From Cyanomargarita calcarea GSE-NOS-MK-12-04C (GTDB lineage Bacteria; Cyanobacteriota; Cyanobacteriia; Cyanobacteriales; Nostocaceae): a stretch of DNA of 64,000 nucleotides. Positions 19,056-35,822 of the stretch are shown in pieces; position 1 is the stretch's first letter, and each line of letters begins with the position of its first letter. Location: contig JAHHGZ010000005.1 in assembly GCA_019359595.1 (NCBI GenBank), positions 186,001 through 250,000 on the forward strand. The letters run 5' to 3'. Both the position numbers and the translations under genes were made by a program. Below the pieces are notes generated by a model. It made no database searches, was not told the DNA's origin, and was given only the letters and a program-made list of their open reading frames with translations.

Positions 19056-19898
19056 CTACTTTTTTCTATTGCGTTGTTTCTTTTTCGTTGTGACATCTTC
19101 TTCATTAGATATTATTTCTGTGATTTTATTTCGATATTGTTGGATACGTGACCAATAATCCTTCGATGGCTGTTGTAAATTAGTTATGTTTTCACTAGAC
19201 GCGATTAAATCAAATAATTTCGGATTATAATGTGGGTCTAAACCTTTATGGTATGTCTGACAAAGAGTTATTAAATTCTCATTTTTTGTTATTCCACCTT
19301 TTGCCCACGGTTGAATATGGTGAATATGTAATTCAATATCTGTATAGTCAGATGGTCTACGTCCACAGATACGGCATCTAAAATCATCTCTTTCAAAAAT
19401 TTTCATACGTTGTTTTCGAGAAGGAGCGCGATTAAATACTTCTTCTGGCAGAGACAAGTAATCTATAAATCCACCAAATTCTGTCCAAATAACAGGATGA
19501 GGTTCTATAGCTTCGGGTATTTCAATTTCAGCCACGGTTTTTTCTACTAAAGCATGTCCACCGAAAAGTAAAAAAATAGCTACATCTTGAACAGTATCAA
19601 CAATGAAACAACCTTCTCCACTAATATCTCGCCAAATCTCCACGAACCTATCAGCACGTACCAATGAAGCCGCTCGTAATTCGACCTTTTTTTCGTCTGG
19701 ATCGTGCCAGCCGACAAAGTGAGAGTAACAGGAACGAATTACTTCCCCATTAGGGTCAGTGGTAAAAGTAATTGCATAATACTGATTATTATAATTAGGC
19801 TCCTTGCAGGCAAGATCAAGAATTTTTGCTTCAAAGCTTTCCATAGAATCAATACAATTCTTATATTTTATATATACTCTCATATTATTACTAAGCAA
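19056..19898 (-). CDS. HNH endonuclease-domain protein
   Basis: 280 residues. The HNH domain (about 175-235) has FRCRICG, the catalytic LHIHHIQPWAKGG and NLITLCQTYHKGLDPH. The second zinc pair is CxxYH instead of CxxCH, so the zinc site may be weakened. The N-terminal 150 residues are not recognised. It is a lone gene, not next to a methylase, integrase or intein, so a restriction or homing role cannot be shown. Confidence 0.82.
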   Translation of the reverse strand: MLSNNMRVYIKYKNCIDSMESFEAKILDLACKEPNYNNQYYAITFTTDPNGEVIRSCYSHFVGWHDPDEKKVELRAASLVRADRFVEIWRDISGEGCFIVDTVQDVAIFLLFGGHALVEKTVAEIEIPEAIEPHPVIWTEFGGFIDYLSLPEEVFNRAPSRKQRMKIFERDDFRCRICGRRPSDYTDIELHIHHIQPWAKGGITKNENLITLCQTYHKGLDPHYNPKLFDLIASSENITNLQQPSKDYWSRIQQYRNKITEIISNEEDVTTKKKQRNRKK

Positions 19899-19933
19899 TC
19901 AATTTTGACTTAAGTTTATTTCACCTAAATCAA

Positions 19934-19968
19934 CAAAAAAGGATGAGCGCGATCGCCCATCCTTTTTC
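19934..19968 (-). terminator. rho-independent terminator of ahcY built on a HIP1 core
   Basis: AAAAAAGGATG-AGCGCGATCGCC-CATCCTTTTT forms a hairpin with A/T runs on both sides, about 60 bases after the ahcY stop. It also lies upstream of the HNH gene on the same strand. The loop region contains the HIP1 octamer. Confidence 0.75.
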
Positions 19969-20028
19969 ATAGTTTATTCAGCAATTAGAAAGTTTTAAAA
20001 ACCCCCAATTATCACCATTCAAAAACTA

Positions 20029-21650
<1,622 letters not shown>

Positions 21651-23258
21651 GTGCGTCTGCAAATTTTAGCGATCGCTGGGTCAATGATTATAGGTGCTTG
21701 GATAATACCAGTCGGTGCCCAGCTACCGTCTTTACCTCAGGTTCAGCCGACTAGTAGCTTGAGTAGCGACTCGGAGAACCGAGTTGTAAATGGCTGGATC
21801 TATTTAGATGGTCGTCGTTTATTTCAGATAGCAGCACCCAGGGCCGCTTTACCAGAACGTTTAGAACAAATTCAGCGTAATTTGGATGAAATTAGCCAAA
21901 ATTACTTGCGTTCGCCGACAAACGGAATCAATATCCAAACCGGGACACTTAATTCATTACCAGTGATTTATGTAAATAACCAATACTTAATGACCGTCAC
22001 TGCCAATGATGCCAAACTACGACAGCTAGATCCTTCAACTACTGCCAATCAAATCAGCCAAGGATTGCAACTCGACTTGAAACGTGCATCTGTGGAACGA
22101 CAAACTCAATTTTTAGTCCAGCAGAGTGGGATTGCCGTCACTACAGGACTAAGCACAATCGCAATCAGTTGGGGAATTTATTGCTATTGGCGACGCTCAA
22201 AACAAAAGTCCCTAAACTTTCTCAATTTCTCTTCACCAACAGATTCCCTTATTACCACAGAACTGCGAAAAAAACAACAGCAAAATCTCATCGAAGTCAG
22301 AAAGCGACTGTTTCAGTTAGCACAAGTAGGAATTTGGGGAGGCGGAACTACAATTATTTTGGGACTGTTTCCCTACACGCGATCGCTCCAAACCGGAATT
22401 CTCACAGTCATAACTTTTCCTTTGAGATTGGTTATTGTGGCGGTGGGAACATATGTCATTATACGCTTAAGTTATGCTTTAATTGACCGCTTCGCCTCCG
22501 CTTTTCTCAGCGGTGTGCTACTGACTCCCGAAACTTCGGAACGTTTGCAACTGCGAGTTTCCACCATTTCTGGTGTGAGTAAAAGTATTGCTACCATTGT
22601 TTGGGTAGTAGTTGGCATCCTCCTAGCTTTAACCAGTGTGGGTGTAGATATCATTCCCTTACTCGCAGGTGCAGGTTTAATTGGTGTTGCCGTTTCCCTT
22701 GCCTCCCAAAACTTGATTAAAGATGCCATTAACGGTTTTCTCATCATCCTCGAAGACCAGTATGCCTTGGGTGATATTATTGCAGTCGGCAATGCTCAAG
22801 GCTTAGTCGAAAATCTGAATCTGCGGATTACCCAACTGCGAGATACGGAAGGACGTTTGATAACCATTCCCAACAGCGAAGTTAAAATAGTCGCCAATCT
22901 TTCCAGCCGCTGGTCCCGTGCCGATTTAAAGATTCCGGTTGCTTACCAAGCCGATATTAACCAAGTTCTGAAATTAATGGAAACTGTCGCTGTAGACATG
23001 GATCGAGATCCCAAATGGCAAGAGCAAATTCTCGAAACCCCTAAAGTTCTGGGAGTAGATAATTTTGGCGATCGCGGTTTGATAGTACGTGTATGGATTA
23101 AGACACAACCTCTGGAACAGTGGAACGTGGCCCGAGAATTTCGCCACCGTCTAAAAATTGCCTTTGACCAAGCAGGAATTTCCATCCCTTTTCCTCAACA
23201 AGCAATTTGGATAAATGACGCTGAATCCCTAAAATCACACCTTGACAGCAACCCCTAG
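21651..23258 (+). CDS. mechanosensitive ion channel, MscS family
   Basis: 535 residues with a GTG start behind AGGAGGT. A signal peptide (first ~23 residues) leads into a periplasmic segment to about 155. Several membrane helices follow, then the MscS pore and beta domain: LLAGAGLIGVAVSLASQNLI, DAINGFLIILEDQYALGDII and TIPNSEV. It opens under membrane tension to release osmolytes. No operon partner. Confidence 0.93.
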   Translation: MRLQILAIAGSMIIGAWIIPVGAQLPSLPQVQPTSSLSSDSENRVVNGWIYLDGRRLFQIAAPRAALPERLEQIQRNLDEISQNYLRSPTNGINIQTGTLNSLPVIYVNNQYLMTVTANDAKLRQLDPSTTANQISQGLQLDLKRASVERQTQFLVQQSGIAVTTGLSTIAISWGIYCYWRRSKQKSLNFLNFSSPTDSLITTELRKKQQQNLIEVRKRLFQLAQVGIWGGGTTIILGLFPYTRSLQTGILTVITFPLRLVIVAVGTYVIIRLSYALIDRFASAFLSGVLLTPETSERLQLRVSTISGVSKSIATIVWVVVGILLALTSVGVDIIPLLAGAGLIGVAVSLASQNLIKDAINGFLIILEDQYALGDIIAVGNAQGLVENLNLRITQLRDTEGRLITIPNSEVKIVANLSSRWSRADLKIPVAYQADINQVLKLMETVAVDMDRDPKWQEQILETPKVLGVDNFGDRGLIVRVWIKTQPLEQWNVAREFRHRLKIAFDQAGISIPFPQQAIWINDAESLKSHLDSNP

Positions 23259-23277
23259 TTAGTGCTTCCTAAACATA

Positions 23278-23421
23278 CCCAGTCCGCAGCGTTCGCGTAG
23301 CGTCTCGTAGAGAGGAACGAAGCAATCTCAGTACCCAGTCCGCAGCGAGGAACGAAGCAATCTCAGTACCCAGTCCGCAGCGTTCGCGTAGCGTCTCGTA
23401 GAGAGGAACGAAGCAATCTCA
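23278..23421. repeat. triplicated direct repeat
   Basis: CCCAGTCCGCAGCG...GGAACGAAGCAATCTCA occurs three times (about 23278-23330, 23334-23365, 23369-23421). The first and third copies contain TTCGCGTAGCGTCTCGTAGAG and the middle copy lacks it, so the insert behaves as a separate module. It lies just after the mscS gene. Confidence 0.8.
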
Positions 23422-23599
23422 TGGCCTGAGCAACCACGATAGAACGCAATTTGGTATCACCAATAAGACTCCCCATCTCCCCCTCTACCCATTTTAGTAC
23501 TTGTGTACTATACTATAAAAGTAACGTCCACAAAGCCTGGATTAGTGCTTCATCGGCTCTGTGACAGCCTTCAGTTAGAGTCATTAAAGGGTTAGTCCT

Positions 23600-23863
23600 A
23601 TGATAAAACACTACATTCTCAGCCTCAATCCAACGGCCAAGCATGATTGGGATCGGTGCATATTACGCGACCCACTGACGGCCAAACGTCCAGACATTTC
23701 TAAATTAATAGCCGAAGCAGTGGGTTCGGATACGGGTAGTTATTTAGTAAGCGTGAATATTGAAGTTCAGGTTCTGGAGCAAGCTGCAGTACCTCATATG
23801 GAGCAGCTATCGTTGAATATTTCCGAAGTTACTGAAAAGCCACAACTCCGCGAAGTGGCTTAG
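23600..23863 (+). CDS. hypothetical small protein
   Basis: 87 residues, not recognised. It has no membrane segment; the composition is mixed and slightly acidic (IEVQVLEQAAVPHMEQLSLN). A GGG-type ribosome site precedes the ATG only weakly. Its stop codon is immediately followed by the tandem hairpin array, so the 3' end may have been shaped by repeat insertion. Confidence 0.45.
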   Translation: MIKHYILSLNPTAKHDWDRCILRDPLTAKRPDISKLIAEAVGSDTGSYLVSVNIEVQVLEQAAVPHMEQLSLNISEVTEKPQLREVA

Positions 23864-25020
23864 TACTCTGTCACGGCAATTTCGATGGGTAGTGCGAGCG
23901 TCCCCCGCTCGCGTACTATATAAAGCGAGCGAGGACGCTCGCACTACCTATTTGTTTAAACCCCTCAATTATTTATTGACAGACTACTAATACTCTGTTG
24001 CAATCGCTTTGATGGGAGCATTTTTCGCAGACACATTGATGTGCAGTTAATACAGCCTGCGGTCACCCACCATAACGAATGAGATGGAGTACTAGTACTC
24101 CATGTCATTAGTTTTGATGGGTTGCGAGGGTCAGATCCCCGACTTCTCGAAGAAGTCGGGGATCTAGCAACCCCCCAGAATTAATGAGATGGAGTACTAG
24201 TACTCCATCTCATTAATTTTGATGGATGTAGAGACGCAAAATTTCGGCTCTCTATAAGGTTTTCAACACCCAACCAACCCCTCAGAACTAATGACATGAA
24301 GTACTAGTACTCTGTCAAATTAATTATGAGGGGTACTGTAGTTACAATTCATGAATTGTAACTACGAAAAACTCAAATTTTCACCCATAAAAGTTGGTGC
24401 GTGTCAGTACTAGTACTTCATGTCATTAATTTTCATGGGTACGTAGTAGCGCTTTAGCGCATAAAAATATTAGTTTAGAGGGCTAAAGCCCAACTACAAA
24501 CCCATCAGAACTTTTGACATGGATTACTAGTACTCCATGTCATTAATTTTGATGGATGTAGAGACGCAAAATTTCGGCTCTCTATAAGGTTTTCAACACC
24601 CAACCAACCCCTCAGAACTAATGACATGAAGTACTAGTGGTCTGTGTCATTAGTTCTGGGGGGTTGCTAGATCCCCGACTTCTTGGAGAAGTCGGGGATC
24701 TGACCCTCGCAACCCATCAAAACTTATGACATGAACTACTAGTACTCCATGTCATTAATTTTGATGGATGTAGAGACGCAAAATTTCGGCTCTCTATAAG
24801 GTTTTCAACACCCAACCAACCCCTCAGAACTAATGACATGAAGTACTAGTACTCCATGTCATTAATTTTGATGGATGTAGAGACGCAAAATTTCGGCTCT
24901 CTATAAGGTTTTCAACACCCAACCAACCCCTCAGAACTAATGACATGAAGTACTAGTATTCCACCACATTAAATAAATATGAGGGGTTGTAGTGCGAGCG
25001 TCCCCGCTCGCTTTATACAG
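23864..25020. repeat. tandem array of ~106-bp hairpin units joined at ACTAGT
   Basis: ACTAGT occurs at 24091, 24196, 24303, 24409, 24526, 24633, 24738, 24845 and 24952, a period of 105-107 with one unit of 117. Each unit starts near CTCCATGTCATTAATTTTGA and ends with the inverse (TCAGAACTAATGACATG), so each unit can fold as one long hairpin. The interiors differ. Four units share an almost identical GTAGAGACGCAAAATTTCGG core. Others hold CCCCGACTTCT hairpins, GCGAGCG hairpins or GTAGTTACAATTCATGAATT text. Degenerate units precede 24091, and a truncated one follows 24957, next to CRISPR array 1. No genes inside. Confidence 0.88.
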
Positions 25021-25065
25021 TATCATTAAATACCTGCATTTGACCTGAGTGAAGCCTGATTGTAG

Positions 25066-25770
25066 GTTTCCAATCAATTATTGTCCCTACGTTAATAGGA
25101 ACTTATGCTGCGAACGATATAAAAATAGGGGAAATAACGTTTCCAATCAATTATTGTCCCTACGTTAATAGGAACAAGGTTGGAACTTCTCTAACTACTC
25201 TCTTAACAATTGAGTTTCCAATCAATTATTGTCCCTACGTTAATAGGAACACGATTTAGTAGCTTTAGAATTAGCAACATGGTTATGTTTCCAATCAATT
25301 ATTGTCCCTACGTTAATAGGAACATATAGAACATATAGAATCCGTTGTATACGGAGAAATTGAAAATCGTTTCCAATCAATTATTGTCCCTACGTTAATA
25401 GGAACTTGCTGAAGCTAAAACTTGGAGTTTTTCCTATGTCAGTTTCCAATCAATTATTGTCCCTACGTTAATAGGAACTGGATACGCCGATGATTCCAGA
25501 ATTGTCAATGCAATGTTTCCAATCAATTATTGTCCCTACGTTAATAGGAACTGTGGATGACAACGGCGACAATGCTGATTATGATGCGTTTCCAATCAAT
25601 TATTGTCCCTACGTTAATAGGAACCACCTAAGCAAGTTTCTCTCATCCAACTTAGTTTATGTTTCCAATCAATTATTGTCCCTACGTTAATAGGAACGGT
25701 TGGATAAAGAGTTGCAAAGTCGTATAGATAACTGTTTCCAATCAATTATTGTCCCTACGTTAATAGGAAC
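25066..25770 (-). CRISPR. CRISPR array 1: ten 37-bp repeats, nine spacers
   Basis: Repeats start at 25066, 25139, 25214, 25287, 25369, 25442, 25515, 25588, 25661 and 25734, all identical (GTTTCCAATCAATTATTGTC...TTAATAGGAAC on the + strand). Spacers are 36-38 bases except the fourth (25324-25368, 45 bases). Read on the minus strand, repeats end in ATTGGAAAC, the expected crRNA handle, and begin with a 7-bp hairpin GTTCCTA-TTAACG-TAGGGAC. Transcription is therefore probably on the minus strand, from a leader at 25771-26022. Confidence 0.97.
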
Positions 25771-26022
25771 CCCGCCGCTTGAAACCCTTATGCAGTAAGC
25801 ATTGAGAACATCAATTTGGCAGGTCGATCTTAAAAGTACCATTTCAGCCATCGACTAGTCAATTAACATAAAGGAACAAACCGCTCAAATTCTTTTACCG
25901 CAAGGCTTACAGCGTTTTGGCATAACCCATTTTTTCCCAAAATCCCGCAAACCCATACAAGGTAAAGGTTTCAGACGAAAAAAAAGCCAATGTTCAAAAT
26001 CGCGCTTCGATCTGCCAAAAAT
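25771..26022 (-). promoter_or_regulatory. leader of CRISPR array 1
   Basis: AT-rich, non-coding, between the array and the last gene of the cmr operon. It is related to the leader of array 2. Both have AAATTCT, a GGC/AACCCATTT block, AATCC.CCAAACCC and, nearer or further out, TTTCAGCCAT; both also share CCC....AAACCC directly at the first repeat. This supports minus-strand transcription of both arrays. Confidence 0.65.
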
Positions 26023-27498
26023 TTACCCAACATTTTCTAACTTGGTGACCATAGAATGATGTAGCCTAGCAAAAATACTACCATCAGCCAAACTGCTAAA
26101 GCTCTGCTCAGAGACAAAATTCAAACAACTTAACACCCGTTTCTCCCATTGCTTTCGATTCGTGACGTCTTTTCCCCAAGCTTGGTACAGTTCTTGTTCT
26201 TGCAAACCTCCCAAACCATGAAATAGAGAATTTCTCTCATCTACGGTATTGTTAACAAAGGTTTGAATATCAATATTTTTAGCCCAGACATCAGCAGGAA
26301 AGGATAATTTCAACAAGCTAAACAAAGGTTTTCCATACAAACCAACATTTCCATAGCTTCTGTGTTTGTGATTGTCAAACCATTCCCGGAGATGACTGGG
26401 TAAATTAGTCCCATCTATATAAGGTGTTTTTGGTTGACTGGAATTTGAGTATTTGATTTGCGCTTGATATTGCGATCGCACAAATTCGCTAACTAATCCT
26501 TCCACCGCACGAAAACTGTGAAACAGAGCTTCTGTGGTGTTTTGTTGCTCCAAACGAACCACCGCAAGATATGCTTGTTCATAAGCCATCCACCAAAAGT
26601 TATCTGTTAATTGTGGTGGAATACTCATCGAACTTTTGGCTCCCGAATAAAACTTCTCAAATTTCCCCTGGTTCCAATTGATACCAGCTTTTAGTAAGTT
26701 TGGTAATGCTCCAAACTGGTATTTTTCCTTATTGAGATAGGGTTTCAGTAAATCAGCAGCTTCTGCATAGTCATATCTGTGTAATAATTTCAACGCTTGT
26801 TGCTGCGTTCGATCCCAAAGGTAGTTGGTTCCGGGTAATGGTCCGGTGTAGTCTGAGGGAATACCAATGAGATTCGCTTTGGGGTTTTGACGAAACTCGA
26901 AAAACAGAATGCGATCGCCAAACAAACTTAACCCAGAAATTCGGGAAGCTTCGGAAGCTTGTCCGACTCCTCCCTTAAGACAAACCCAAATTGGTTGAGT
27001 TGGTGCAATTTTGATTTTATCTCGCCAAGTTCGTCGCCACCATTGAAACATTTCTTCAAAGTTGGATGGATTTGTGCGATCGTCACCTAAAGGAATAATT
27101 TCTATATCATTTTCGCTGAGATGGTCAAATTTGTGTACAATCCATTGTTGGATTAATTGAGCAGAGTAAATAGTATCTTTTTCCCGCTCCTTTACTTTTG
27201 CTTCTTGGTCAGTTGCGATGAGGTAGACTTTTTCTATCTCGGTTGCATGTTCCAGCAGTAATTTACCGATGATGACGGGTAAGATGCGGTCGATATAGAT
27301 TTGGGAATTATCGAGTAGGTGTTTTGTGATTGTCCGAAATGTATAATTAGATAAACTTAAATCGGCAATGACTTCAGATTGTTCGCCAATAATATCGCTA
27401 TGTTGCATTCTGTCATCACCGATATTATACCAATCACCGGATGTAATTTGAAAGCTTAAATCTCGCGTTCCAATAGTTGCGACTAAAACTGATTTCAT
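26023..27498 (-). CDS. CARF-HEPN ribonuclease (Csm6/Csx1-like), type III ancillary effector
   Basis: 491 residues. The N terminus VLVATIGTRDLSFQ and VCLKGGVGQASEA (about 172-184) look like a CARF nucleotide-sensing domain. The C-terminal helical half carries ERNSLFHG with R422 and H427, the RNxxxH motif of HEPN RNases. In type III systems Cas10 makes cyclic oligoadenylates on target recognition. These bind CARF domains and switch on unspecific RNA cleavage. It is the last gene of the cmr operon, 18 bases after the cmr6-cmr1 fusion. The exact family name is uncertain. Confidence 0.82.
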   Translation of the reverse strand: MKSVLVATIGTRDLSFQITSGDWYNIGDDRMQHSDIIGEQSEVIADLSLSNYTFRTITKHLLDNSQIYIDRILPVIIGKLLLEHATEIEKVYLIATDQEAKVKEREKDTIYSAQLIQQWIVHKFDHLSENDIEIIPLGDDRTNPSNFEEMFQWWRRTWRDKIKIAPTQPIWVCLKGGVGQASEASRISGLSLFGDRILFFEFRQNPKANLIGIPSDYTGPLPGTNYLWDRTQQQALKLLHRYDYAEAADLLKPYLNKEKYQFGALPNLLKAGINWNQGKFEKFYSGAKSSMSIPPQLTDNFWWMAYEQAYLAVVRLEQQNTTEALFHSFRAVEGLVSEFVRSQYQAQIKYSNSSQPKTPYIDGTNLPSHLREWFDNHKHRSYGNVGLYGKPLFSLLKLSFPADVWAKNIDIQTFVNNTVDERNSLFHGLGGLQEQELYQAWGKDVTNRKQWEKRVLSCLNFVSEQSFSSLADGSIFARLHHSMVTKLENVG

Positions 27499-27516
27499 TG
27501 AGTTACGAGTTATTAA

Positions 27517-29918
<2,402 letters not shown>

Positions 29919-30782
29919 CTATTTTATTGGAACCGTTTTATTTTCTGTCCAACCCCTACCTAAACCTTCAAGTCCACCAAATTGCAAACGGTCATTTAAA
30001 ACTTCTGATAAGAATTCACGGACTGTTTGAGTTGGAGTCTCATCTTTATTTGGTTTCATTCCCCAAGGAAAAAACAAGACTGTTTCTGAAGGAATCGCTT
30101 CTTCCGAACGAAAGGAACCACCATCGACAATTTTTTCATCTGTTTTTAATGCTATTCTCACTTCTCTTTGCAAACCGATTTCTACTAAAGCAGCACAATC
30201 TTGGTCTGCTAAAATTACTAATTTTTCTTTGAGATTTAAAATTCCATTGCCATCAGGTATCTCTTTAAAAGCATCCCAATAATTAGCTTTTGCATCTAAT
30301 TGGCTTATTTCCTCTTCTTTGAGAATTGCACCTTGGAGAAATACTTGCTTACCCTTCACCGACGCAACTACTTTTTTACTCGTATTTTGAAGCTGCGATT
30401 TACATTCTTCAATTAGCTGTGTCACATATTGATTTCTTAACCAGCGATTCCAGCGACTCAACCATAAAGGACAAGTTACCCACACATATTGATGGCTAAA
30501 AGAAGCAATCGGAAAGAATAATAAAGTTGCATCGGCAAACCATACTTCACCTTCAGTTGGTTGATTGCCATTTTTTATCCGTTCACCAAAAAAACTACCT
30601 GCTTCTGCTTGAATTGACGGATTACTTTCGAGAAGTGAACGAATTTTTCCCCGGATGGAAGAAGAAGGAATATAAGGAAATTCAGTCTGTGCTTCCCGTG
30701 CAATTCCTAACAAATTTCCTGCTTGAGTGCTTGCACCTGTATGTAATGGAGTTAACAAGTAAGTGTAAGTTAGATAATTCAT
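29919..30782 (-). CDS. cmr4: type III-B backbone protein Cmr4 (Cas7), probable loss of catalytic Asp
   Basis: 287 residues. Cmr4 forms the backbone that binds crRNA and normally cuts target RNA every six bases through a conserved Asp. The RAMP signature is clear: LHTGASTQAG, FPYIPSSSIRGKIRS and the glycine-rich LQFGGLEGLGRGW near the C terminus. In P. furiosus Cmr4 the sequence between HxG and RE reads GVVDQPIQRE. Here the same interval is GNLLGIARE, one residue shorter and without Asp. Target slicing may therefore be lost. About 140 bases containing a palindromic repeat separate it from cmr3. Confidence 0.92.
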   Translation of the reverse strand: MNYLTYTYLLTPLHTGASTQAGNLLGIAREAQTEFPYIPSSSIRGKIRSLLESNPSIQAEAGSFFGERIKNGNQPTEGEVWFADATLLFFPIASFSHQYVWVTCPLWLSRWNRWLRNQYVTQLIEECKSQLQNTSKKVVASVKGKQVFLQGAILKEEEISQLDAKANYWDAFKEIPDGNGILNLKEKLVILADQDCAALVEIGLQREVRIALKTDEKIVDGGSFRSEEAIPSETVLFFPWGMKPNKDETPTQTVREFLSEVLNDRLQFGGLEGLGRGWTENKTVPIK

Positions 30783-30842
30783 ATTTAATGGTAGATGGTG
30801 AATGAATACTGAATGCTGAATACTAATACCATTTCTGTATTA

Positions 30843-30910
30843 AGATGCAATTAATAGCCCACGCAGGTGGGCTTTGCTCTTATAGCCCCACCCTTCTAGG
30901 GTGTGGGGAA
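30843..30910. repeat. double-hairpin dispersed repeat inside the cmr operon
   Basis: AGCCCACGCAGGTGGGCT and CCCCACCCTTCTAGGGTGTGGGG form two adjacent hairpins between cmr3 and cmr4. Further copies are at 49036-49104 (inverted) and 52194-52246. As it lies within an operon, it could stabilise or partly terminate the transcript. Confidence 0.85.
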
Positions 30911-30925
30911 ATAAAGCGCAACCTC

Positions 30926-35102
<4,177 letters not shown>

Positions 35103-35262
35103 GAGTTACATTTCTTACACCGTTACTGCATTGCAGTGTAACAAATATTTTCTGAATATTGCCACTATTAGAAAATATTACATTATTTTTATTTGATGGC
35201 TAAATATTCTGGAGGATGAGCGTTTGGGCTGGTTTATGAGTTAGGATAGAATATTTTCTTTT
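35103..35262 (-). promoter_or_regulatory. putative cas10 promoter region with palindromes
   Basis: Upstream of the GTG start are ACTGCA-T-TGCAGT (about 35126-35138) and a perfect 9-base inverted pair, ATATTTTCT (35145-35153) and AGAAAATAT (35170-35178). A third ATATTTTCT is at 35251-35259. The same nonamer stands before the WYL regulator gene at 39225-39233. No clear -35/-10 pair was found. Confidence 0.45.
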
Positions 35263-35313
35263 TTATTGACTGATTTGATATGTTTGTGCTGCATTGCTTT
35301 GTTTATTTACTCG

Positions 35314-35353
35314 ATACCCGTAGAGATGCTCGATTTCGCTTCTCTACGGGTAT
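35314..35353. repeat. perfect 13-bp-arm hairpin
   Basis: ATACCCGTAGAGA (35314-35326) pairs with TCTCTACGGGTAT (35341-35353) around a 14-base loop. GTAGAGACG-type palindromes are dispersed in cyanobacteria, and related GTAGAGACG text occurs in the 24-kb array. A plus-strand open frame through it (35266-35478) does not look coding. Confidence 0.75.
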
Positions 35354-35520
35354 TTAGTTTACTTTCTTTAGTTGGGTACTGTGCGATCGCTATAGTACGA
35401 GGTGATGTTTCTCCTTCAAAGCTTTTCATCTTGGCAAAATTTCATCAACTAAAACTGTACCACCTTCGTAAAAATTAATACTGAGGTGATAGTCTTGAAG
35501 TTGAACTACAGTTCCATTTA

Positions 35521-35793
35521 TCACTCTGCCGTCCTAACTAAGCTACCACCAACCGCATAAACGGCATTAAAGCCGATCCTTTCTGTCCAAAGTGCTGCAT
35601 CTGCTTGTTTGGTTCGTAACCGCAGACTTGTTACAAGTAAATCATCATCTATTTCATATTCGCCAGTCTCAACATTTATTGAGATAATTTTACCAATATT
35701 TTCTGGTGTTTCTACTCTTAGACGGATAGTATTTTGATAAAGTTCTTTACCACGTTGGGTAATTTCTTCGTCATTAAGTTTGGGCTTGGACAT
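35521..35793 (-). CDS. hypothetical 90-residue protein between cas10 and array 2
   Basis: Acidic N-terminal half (KLNDEEITQRGKELYQNTIR), then GKIISINVETGEYEIDDDLL and ALWTERIGFNAVYAVGGSLV. I recall this pattern from small cyanobacterial proteins that precede short aspartic-protease-like genes, but cannot confirm it. Its stop overlaps a 32-codon frame starting at GTG 35524 (to 35426), which could be what remains of a partner. The start lies 29 bases from CRISPR array 2, so its promoter would have to lie within the array. It is not a recognised Cas protein. Confidence 0.6.
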   Translation of the reverse strand: MSKPKLNDEEITQRGKELYQNTIRLRVETPENIGKIISINVETGEYEIDDDLLVTSLRLRTKQADAALWTERIGFNAVYAVGGSLVRTAE

Positions 35794-35822
35794 AAAGACA
35801 ATATCCTTTCTCTTCCTAAAAT

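Noticed and set aside
25490-25690. Open frame across CRISPR array 1 repeats
   Set aside because: It runs through repeats and spacers; the array explains the sequence.
35426-35524. 32-codon frame overlapping the stop of the small gene before array 2, possible aspartic-protease-like remnant
   Set aside because: Too short, and the expected DTG motif is absent; mentioned only as a possible relic.
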